Of a DNA stretch of 10,587 nt, positions 6,301 to 10,587 are shown in pieces. The position numbers and the translations under genes were made by a program. Source of the stretch: an uncultured Nitrospirota bacterium (GTDB lineage: Bacteria; Nitrospinota; Nitrospinia; SZUA-224); NCBI GenBank assembly GCA_913009285.1, contig CAJVYE010000017.1, positions 1-10,587 of the forward strand. The letters are read 5' to 3'. The notes under the pieces were generated by a model that was not told the origin of the DNA, ran no database searches, and was given only the letters and a program-made list of their open reading frames with translations. The first letter of the stretch is position 1; every line of letters begins with the position of its first letter.

Positions 6301-6464
6301 TCTCCTTACATGCATGTGGAAGTGGAGGGGGTGAGGAGCCATCACCACAGCCGCCGCTATCCCCTACATTTTTAGTTAGTATAGATCTCAACACTGTAAT
6401 AGCTAAAGGTGCATGTTGTCAGAGTGATACAATATCAGGCGGTATTATAAATATACAGAAATAA
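3372..6464 (+). CDS. Secreted subtilisin-like (S8) serine protease with golvesin-like insert and C-terminal membrane anchor
   Basis: This 1030-residue exported protease starts at TTG 3372, seven bases after AAGGA. That start supplies the basic n-region of a signal peptide (KR at 6-7, hydrophobic 8-23, likely cut after VMA at 25); the nearby ATG at 3376 is out of frame. Order: a prodomain about 45-155; a golvesin-C-like segment 159-290 with swapped halves (separate entry); and the S8 domain about 291-770. Asp302 is in AIIDSGID, His377 in DGHGTHVAS, oxyanion Asn479 in VVAAGNE and Ser717 in GTSMASPHVAG, so the triad is intact. Residues about 495-640 form a beta-rich insert between Asn479 and Ser717, like the jelly-roll of the Csp-type S8 subfamily. 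A further beta domain (about 775-930) holds an acidic, probably calcium-binding loop NDINNNGVVDPGEP at 844-857. The C-terminus has a helix at 941-958, then RKRR, a second helix at 963-979 and ACGSGGG. Substrate is unknown. It stands alone after tRNA-Phe, with no obvious inhibitor or secretion genes nearby. Confidence 0.93.
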   Translation: MYGYNKRTILAFIPVFILYSMVVMATPSPTFNPLNFNEASTKMDPRLNILLNIFLIQEQKGMKIKGKPISLMNVDFKGTEPTVGVLIKTSASREELETEGAVVRSRIGDIVSAKIPIRRLTDVAALDNVVYMEGAIKMKPLLDTSVPETKADQVWPSSNTVLVDQGVDGGKWVSLGTYYFTDSATDKVTLSDDADSWVAADAVRFGLSGIVDNTDSGFSVVGDWGISPPPKRITDFFGTDFHWHAGGTGTNTATWSAELIEGPGSYDVSVWYPISSAFATNAPFTINRSGYTGADVIIAIIDSGIDFTHGDFIDENGTYLNSDDTSRIIYLWDQTDENIVSPPGGYKYGTEYIQSEITDEIDGTPAYYVKEKDEDGHGTHVASIAAGDGSQTGNGIPAGTYKGMAPDADLLIVKTSYYADEIIDGIDYAISKADSERKPVVVNMSLGSNLGAHDGTSLFEEAIDNAVAAGMVIVVAAGNEEGSDIHASGIVSQGGTTSVGFKVLNKELISLDIWYDGSDEMCMTITPPNCSTTSQICPGDTPIDYYRVWDSSCGKILISAPAPNPQNDDRNIVIWLSNDGGNPVELGIWSFNLTGTSISNGKFDAWSYDASLAEFTSNIDNSMKVAIPGTAKEAITVGSYVTRTSWTDIYGTTRNINSTIGEISSFSSRGPTRDNRQKPDIAAPGQVIGAARSKDFNISGDRLLDDNGNHVIMQGTSMASPHVAGAVALMLEKDPSATSACIKSNLHINAVPSGSTPNDSWGYGKLDVIASIEDSTFQDSPISVRAGDNNPGNRSASKGSTDVPMIQIELANSSSKDIDISFITFRASGSGDDVSDITQVELYNDINNNGVVDPGEPLIASGNYTTDNGSITFNPSTSTKIEANTKENWLLVYDFNTVLASADSANIGGTNQSISAYLLPFELDAIASNYKDILIPNKRADIFLLGSCLILAVILLLTRKRRVIGYAIAAFLLITILSLHACGSGGGEEPSPQPPLSPTFLVSIDLNTVIAKGACCQSDTISGGIINIQK
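3849..4241 (+). other. Golvesin-C-like domain in swapped order inside the protease
   Basis: Residues 159-206 look like the second half of a golvesin-C-type beta domain: TVLVDQ, GGKWVSLGTYYF, VTLSDDADSW, AADAVRFG. Residues 210-290 look like the first half: IVDNTDSGFSVVGDW, TATWSAEL, GSYDVSVWYP, TNAPFTINRSG. In the family as I know it the order is IVDN to NAPYTI, then VxQ to ADAVRF. Here the second half comes first, so the whole segment reads as a circular permutation cut between NRSG and NTVLVDQ. It lies exactly between the prodomain end (ETKADQVWPSS) and the S8 core start (YTGADVIIAIIDSG). The assignment is from recalled family motifs. Confidence 0.65.
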
Positions 6465-6545
6465 TAGAGATTGTCTTCCTTACAGCAAACCTAATCTTTA
6501 CTTTACAGACCCTTAGATTCCCTTTTGAGTGTTTTGATAATCCTG

Positions 6546-6573
6546 TTGACAACATCGCTGAGTCTGTTATACT
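6546..6573 (+). promoter_or_regulatory. Sigma70-type promoter of the prenyl synthase-dxs operon
   Basis: A perfect TTGACA (6546-6551) and TATACT (6568-6573, five of six) are 16 bases apart. The start would be near 6580, about 95-105 bases before the likely start codon of the prenyl synthase. It lies 81 bases after the protease stop, with no terminator hairpin that I can find between them. It supports transcription of the isoprenoid pair independently of the protease. Confidence 0.65.
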
Positions 6574-6675
6574 CAACTAGGCCATGAATTTGGATTTTTC
6601 GCGCTCAGGTTTAGATCAGGTTTGGCCGATCTGATTGAGCAAAACCGCAGGAATAGTAGCGCTATTTCGAGGATA

Positions 6676-7575
6676 TTGAATGTTTTGGAGATAGAAAAAT
6701 ATCTTGCAGAGATGAAGGAACTGGTGGACGATGCATTGGATAGGCATATTCCCCATGTGAATGAATTTCCCCCCGGCATCCATGAGTCTATGAGATACAG
6801 TGTATTTGCGGGTGGTAAGAGGCTGCGACCCATTCTGGTTATTGCATCTGCTGAGACGGTTAGGGGGAGGAGAGAGGATGTGCTCCCATTTGCCGCCGCA
6901 GTTGAGATTATACATACCTATACCCTGATTCATGATGATCTTCCTGCCCTGGACAATGACGATTTTCGTAGGGGGAAGCCAACAAATCATAAAGTATTCG
7001 GTGAGGCGACAGCTATCCTGGCAGGAGACGCCCTCTTGACATATGCATTTCAGTTGATGACAGATCCTAATCTAATGAATACTATTCCCCCGGCGGTCCT
7101 CTTATCGGCTGCCAATGAGATGGCAAGGGCTATTGGATCTCTGGGCACAATAGGAGGACAGATGGTGGATATTCAGTCAGAGGGAAAAGAGGTAGATAAA
7201 GAGACCATAGAATATATACATACACATAAGACAGGCGCATTGATACTGGCATCGGTTAAATGTGGTGCGATTTTGAGTGAAACCAGTGAGGCTGAGATGG
7301 AGGCATTGATATCTTATGGCAGGGATATAGGTCTTGCCTTCCAGATAGTAGATGATATCCTTGATCTTGAAGGGGATGAGGATAAATTGGGAAAGGCTAT
7401 CGGGAGCGATATAGAGAATGAGAAGGTCACATACCCTGTCCTTTTCGGAGTGGAAGAATCGAGACGGATGGCAAGTAGACTTGTGGAGAGTGGAATCAGC
7501 TCCCTTAAGATGTTTGGTAGCAGTGCTGACGTCCTGAGGGATATTGCTAATTTCTTTGTCTCAAGGAGTTTCTAA
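6676..7575 (+). CDS. ispA: Polyprenyl (farnesyl/geranylgeranyl) diphosphate synthase
   Basis: This trans-prenyltransferase condenses IPP with allylic diphosphates to give FPP or GGPP in the cytoplasm. Counting from TTG 6676 the protein has 299 residues, the length I recall for E. coli IspA. Hallmarks in order (same numbering): GGKRLRP at 46-52; the first Asp-rich motif [11 protein letters not shown], with Asp87, Asp88 and Asp93 in the bacterial DDx4D form; GGQMVD at 160-165; and the second motif VDDILD with Asp226, Asp227 and Asp230. The aromatic (Tyr82) five positions before the first Asp is shared by FPP and GGPP enzymes, so chain length is not decided. The frame is open upstream to TTG 6622 but there is no good start; TTG 6676 (GAGG three bases before) or TTG 6685 fit the family best. 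dxs follows after 10 bases. The usual upstream xseB is absent. Confidence 0.92.
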   Translation: MNVLEIEKYLAEMKELVDDALDRHIPHVNEFPPGIHESMRYSVFAGGKRLRPILVIASAETVRGRREDVLPFAAAVEIIHTYTLIHDDLPALDNDDFRRGKPTNHKVFGEATAILAGDALLTYAFQLMTDPNLMNTIPPAVLLSAANEMARAIGSLGTIGGQMVDIQSEGKEVDKETIEYIHTHKTGALILASVKCGAILSETSEAEMEALISYGRDIGLAFQIVDDILDLEGDEDKLGKAIGSDIENEKVTYPVLFGVEESRRMASRLVESGISSLKMFGSSADVLRDIANFFVSRSF

Positions 7576-7585
7576 AGGAGTGAGT

Positions 7586-9553
7586 ATGTCAAGTCTTTTG
7601 GAAAAGATAAATAGTCCTGATGATTTAAAGCAAATCAGTAAAAAAGATCTCCAAAAACTGGCAGAGGAGATCAGAGAGGTTATTATCAAAACTGTCTCTA
7701 AAACAGGGGGACATCTTGCCTCGAATCTGGGTGTTGTTGAATTATCAATAGCTATCCACTATGTATTCAATGCACCGGTGGATAAGATCATATGGGATGT
7801 AGGACATCAGATATATACACATAAGCTCTTAACCGGCAGGAGAGAGAGGTTTCATACCCTGCGCCAATATCAGGGTCTCAGTGGTTTTCCCCAGAAGGAT
7901 GAGAGTATATACGATGCCTTTAACACCGGCCATAGCGGGACATCTATCTCTGCAGCGCTGGCCCTTGCCAAGGCAAGGGATGTGAGGGGTGAAAATAACT
8001 CGGTTATAGCGGTTATCGGGGATGGATCAATGACAGCAGGTCTATCCTTTGAGGGATTGAATCATGCAGGGGCCTTGAATAGTGATATGATAGTGATACT
8101 TAATGATAATGAGATGTCTATATCACCGAATGTAGGTGCACTATCTGTCCATCTTAATCGCATTCTTACCGGCCAACTCTTTAATAAAATGAGGAGTGAG
8201 ATAGAGATGATCCTTAAGGCCATCCCTCGTATAGGAAACCCGATGGTAAGATTTGCCGAACGTGTAGAGGAGGCTATCAAAGGGATCTTTGTGCCTGGAA
8301 GGTTGTTTGAGGACTTAGGATTTCAGTATGTGGGTCCCATAGATGGACATAACATCCCACATTTACTGGAGACTCTTAACAGTGTAAAGAAATTGAAGGG
8401 ATCGATCCTTGTTCATGTTGTCACAACAAAAGGTAAGGGTTATACACCTGCAGAGAGGGAGGCAGATTCTTTTCACGGTACCCCCCCATTCGATATTGAG
8501 ACAGGGAATTTTATAAAGAAAAATGCACCCCCTTCATATACAACTATCTTTAGTAATACGATAGTAGAGCTTGCCAGAAAGGATAAAAAGATTATTGGTA
8601 TTACAGCAGCTATGGCAGATGGTACAGGGTTAGATAAGTTTGCAACCGAATTTCCGCAGAGGTTTTATGATGTAGGTATAGCAGAGCAACATGCCGTGAC
8701 ATTTGCAGCAGGTCTGGCCAAAGAGGGATTCAGACCGGTTGTGGCGATCTACTCAACCTTTCTACAGCGTGCCTATGATCAGGTACTCCATGATGTATGC
8801 ATAATGAACCTTCCTGTTACATTTGCCATAGATAGAGCTGGAATGGTAGGGGAAGATGGTCCTACTCATCAGGGGCTCTTTGATATATCCTTTCTCCGTT
8901 CTCTTCCCAATATGGTGCTAATGGCCCCAAAGGATGAGAATGAGATGAGGCATATGCTAAAGACCGCCTTTGATTATCCTGGCCCGGCTGCAGTACGTTA
9001 TCCAAGGGGAAGCGGAATGGGAGTACTTATCGATAACGAATTGATGGCCCTTAAGATAGGCCATGCAGAGGTACTGAGGGCGGGGGAGGATGTAGCAATC
9101 TTAGCTATTGGAAATTCAGTCTTTCCTGCCCTGGAGTCAGCCATTCAGTTAGAACTCGAGGGTATTGATGCCACTGTGGTCAATGCCCGCTTTGTCAAAC
9201 CTCTGGATGCAGGGTTGATAGAAAAATTGGCAAAGAAGATAGGGGTTATTGTAACTGTAGAAGAGAATGTACTACAAGGAGGGTTTGGAAGCGCTGTATT
9301 GGAATACCTGAACGATAATGGCTTGACAGATGTAAAGGTTAGAAGGATCGGTATCCCTGATGAATTTGTTACACATGGCTCTCCTAAAATACTAAGAAAT
9401 AAGTATGGCCTCGATGTAGAGGGAATCTCGAGGGCAGTAAGAGAGGTTGTTGGGAGCAGAACCCTAAGGAAGGGCAGAACCCTAAGGAAGGTTAGTGTAT
9501 CTTCAAGAGTATCAAGTCAGATTCCACACGATCATTTCCCAAATATCAGATAA
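7586..9553 (+). CDS. dxs: 1-deoxy-D-xylulose-5-phosphate synthase
   Basis: Dxs is the ThDP enzyme that joins pyruvate and glyceraldehyde 3-phosphate to DXP, the entry step of the MEP isoprenoid pathway. The ATG at 7586 is preceded by AAAGGAG with a five-base gap and gives the family N-terminus. The in-frame codons back to 7544 overlap the preceding gene and are not needed. The 655 residues include His43 in [19 protein letters not shown] at 73-82, the ThDP/Mg motif GDGSMTAG from 145 with Asn175, Glu367 in [13 protein letters not shown] (the proton-relay Glu) and His428 in GEDGPTHQG. The conserved body ends near residue 622, the usual length. The last 33 residues are an added basic tail, starting with a perfectly duplicated 18-bp unit and ending inside the 3' end of the convergent hpnH. 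The 10-bp gap to the prenyl synthase implies one transcript. Confidence 0.97.
   Translation: MSSLLEKINSPDDLKQISKKDLQKLAEEIREVIIKTVSKTGGHLASNLGVVELSIAIHYVFNAPVDKIIWDVGHQIYTHKLLTGRRERFHTLRQYQGLSGFPQKDESIYDAFNTGHSGTSISAALALAKARDVRGENNSVIAVIGDGSMTAGLSFEGLNHAGALNSDMIVILNDNEMSISPNVGALSVHLNRILTGQLFNKMRSEIEMILKAIPRIGNPMVRFAERVEEAIKGIFVPGRLFEDLGFQYVGPIDGHNIPHLLETLNSVKKLKGSILVHVVTTKGKGYTPAEREADSFHGTPPFDIETGNFIKKNAPPSYTTIFSNTIVELARKDKKIIGITAAMADGTGLDKFATEFPQRFYDVGIAEQHAVTFAAGLAKEGFRPVVAIYSTFLQRAYDQVLHDVCIMNLPVTFAIDRAGMVGEDGPTHQGLFDISFLRSLPNMVLMAPKDENEMRHMLKTAFDYPGPAAVRYPRGSGMGVLIDNELMALKIGHAEVLRAGEDVAILAIGNSVFPALESAIQLELEGIDATVVNARFVKPLDAGLIEKLAKKIGVIVTVEENVLQGGFGSAVLEYLNDNGLTDVKVRRIGIPDEFVTHGSPKILRNKYGLDVEGISRAVREVVGSRTLRKGRTLRKVSVSSRVSSQIPHDHFPNIR
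9456..9491 (+). repeat. Perfect 18-bp tandem duplication in the 3' end of dxs
   Basis: The unit at 9456-9473 (gcagaaccctaaggaagg) is repeated exactly at 9474-9491. It is in frame and encodes two copies of the basic peptide [12 protein letters not shown], after the conserved Dxs body. Two perfect copies suggest a recent slippage or duplication event, or less likely an assembly artefact. Confidence 0.95.
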
Positions 9554-10451
9554 TTTGTTTCCTACCTCTCTGACAACGGTCGGTTCAAAACCACAGTGCA
9601 TCATACAGTTTGAACAGCGTGGGTCGTTTCCGTTACCATATCTCTCCCATTCGGTCTTTTCCATCAGTTCTCTGAATGTGGGGTAATGAGTATCTGTGAT
9701 CAAGTAACAAGGGCTTTTCCATCCCTGGGGATTTCTTGTAGGATTACCCCATGGTGTACAGCAGAGATCTCTATCCCCCCTTAAGAACTTCAGATAAAGG
9801 GGGGTGCTCAGAATCTTAAATTTCTTTGAAAGATGGTAGATATGTCTGAATCTCTGATGGATATCATCCCTACTGAGGAAGATATCATTATCCACTGCCT
9901 CATAGCCGAAGGCAGGCGCTACTAACATACCATCAACCTTCAGGTAGTCAAGATAGGCAAAGAGCGCCTCTATCTCATCCATCTCTGTATTTTTAAAGAT
10001 CGATGTGTTGGTACATACCCGAAACCCCATCTCCTTTGCCTTTTTTATACCATTGATGGCCTCTTTGAAGACACCAGCACGACCTGATATCCTGTCGTGT
10101 GTAACAGATAGACCATCCAGGTGTACATTTATATTAAGGTAGGTATTTGGTATTAATTTATGTAGAGAATCCTTTAAGAGGATGCCGTTTGTACAGAGGT
10201 AGATATGTCGTCTTCTCTTAATTAGCTCCTTGACCAATTGGTCTACATGGGGGTACATCAATGGCTCTCCCCCTGTGATGGTGACAATGGGTGTGTTAGA
10301 CTCCTCCACAGCAGTGAGACATTCCTCCACACTCATACTCTTCTTCAGACTCTCCCCGTATTCCCTGATCCTCCCACACCCCTCACATGATAGGTTACAT
10401 GCATGAGTAGGTTCCAACATCAAGACAATCGGATATCTGCCATTGGAGGAC
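9512..10451 (-). CDS. hpnH: Hopanoid radical SAM protein HpnH, 5' end missing
   Basis: HpnH uses S-adenosylmethionine and a 4Fe-4S cluster to add an adenosyl group to diploptene, giving adenosylhopane, the first step of extended hopanoid side chains. The frame stays open up to the adapter junction: nine codons (SSNGRYPIV) precede the TTG at 10423, and [14 protein letters not shown] matches the known HpnH lead-in (RYPLVLMLEP type). TTG 10423 is therefore not the start, and roughly 20-25 N-terminal residues are off the insert. Of 312 visible residues, the cluster motif is Cys18-X3-Cys22-X2-Cys25. GGEPL at 60-64, HLDGL at 110-114, and [14 protein letters not shown] with SPCYL near 231-250 are typical of HpnH, as is the Cys279-X2-Cys282-X3-Cys286 tail (auxiliary, DUF3463-like domain). 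It converges on dxs, overlapping by 42 bp. The pairing with isoprenoid genes supports the call; squalene-hopene cyclase is not in the window. Confidence 0.93.
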
Positions 10452-10509
10452 AGATCGGAAGAGCGTCGTGTAGGGAAAGAGTGTAGATCTCGGTGGTCGC
10501 CGCATCATT
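10452..10509 (+). other. Illumina universal (P5) adapter, reverse complement (contamination)
   Basis: These 58 bases match the reverse complement of the TruSeq universal adapter, from AGATCGGAAGAGCGTCGTG to ATCATT, with one mismatch (C for T at 10503). This is the read-2 counterpart of the adapter at 108-173. It marks the end of biological sequence at 10451. Confidence 0.98.
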
Positions 10510-10587
10510 AAAAAAAAAACATAAAGATCGGAAGCGCACACTTCTGAACTCCAAGTACATCCTCATCTTCCTCACCGCTCCTCCCCC
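10510..10587. other. Poly-A and degraded adapter read-end noise
   Basis: Ten A follow the P5 adapter (10510-10519), as happens when a read runs off the molecule. At 10525-10560 there is a degraded copy of the other TruSeq adapter (agatcggaag.gcacac.tctgaactcca), followed by pyrimidine-rich noise. No gene is present. Confidence 0.92.

Noticed and set aside
6584..6634. Leader-peptide gene upstream of the prenyl synthase (16 codons)
   Set aside because: Only a weak TAGG precedes the ATG, no attenuator-like codon run or terminator follows, and the amino-acid content suggests no regulation. It is kept only as a remark.
7544..7585. Upstream in-frame start for dxs (15-codon longer N-terminus)
   Set aside because: It overlaps the prenyl synthase 3' end, while ATG 7586 has an ideal AAAGGAG and gives the standard family N-terminus.
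9495..9686. Plus-strand frame of 63 codons after dxs
   Set aside because: It is antisense to the Cys-rich C-terminus of hpnH and out of frame with dxs; a shadow frame.

Overview
This window is a sequencing contig with untrimmed Illumina adapters at both ends. The biological insert is about 174-10451. Bases 1-173 and 10452-10587 are P7/index/TruSeq and P5 adapter sequence plus read-end noise. By eye the insert is moderately AT-rich, and its genes look chromosomal. L-aspartate oxidase, the FtsK membrane domain, tRNA-Phe, a polyprenyl synthase/DXS pair and the hopanoid enzyme HpnH together suggest a Gram-negative, hopanoid-making bacterium. Nitrospirota or a deltaproteobacterial-type lineage is plausible, but this is inference and no taxonomic marker is present.

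Layout, left to right. (1) Minus strand: the first 163 codons of ftsK, cut by the adapter, preceded by a perfect 12-bp inverted repeat and a complete nadB. (2) 2381-3253: a non-coding stretch of about 870 bp. It holds two 7-nt-periodic inverted repeats, a minus-strand gene for a 32-residue membrane protein with its own strong promoter and ribosome site, and a plus-strand promoter pointing toward tRNA-Phe(GAA). (3) 3372-6464: a 1030-residue secreted subtilisin-family (S8) protease with an unusual architecture. A golvesin-C-like beta domain sits between prodomain and catalytic domain with its two halves in swapped order. A Csp-like insert lies inside the catalytic domain, and the C-terminus has two membrane segments and an internal lipobox-like cysteine. 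(4) 6546-9553: a sigma70-type promoter, then a polyprenyl diphosphate synthase and dxs 10 bp apart, forming an isoprenoid-precursor operon. (5) 9512-10451, minus: the 3' part of hpnH (adenosylhopane synthase), convergent with dxs and overlapping its end by 42 bp.

Functional links: Dxs makes the DXP that feeds the MEP pathway, the prenyl synthase makes FPP/GGPP, and HpnH acts late in hopanoid side-chain synthesis, so the right third is a small isoprenoid/hopanoid locus. nadB (quinolinate for NAD) and ftsK (chromosome segregation and division) are housekeeping genes. No previously undescribed defence or mobile system is evident. The most unusual items are the swapped-half golvesin insert and C-terminal tail of the protease, the isolated 32-residue membrane protein with its leader, and the heptad inverted repeats.
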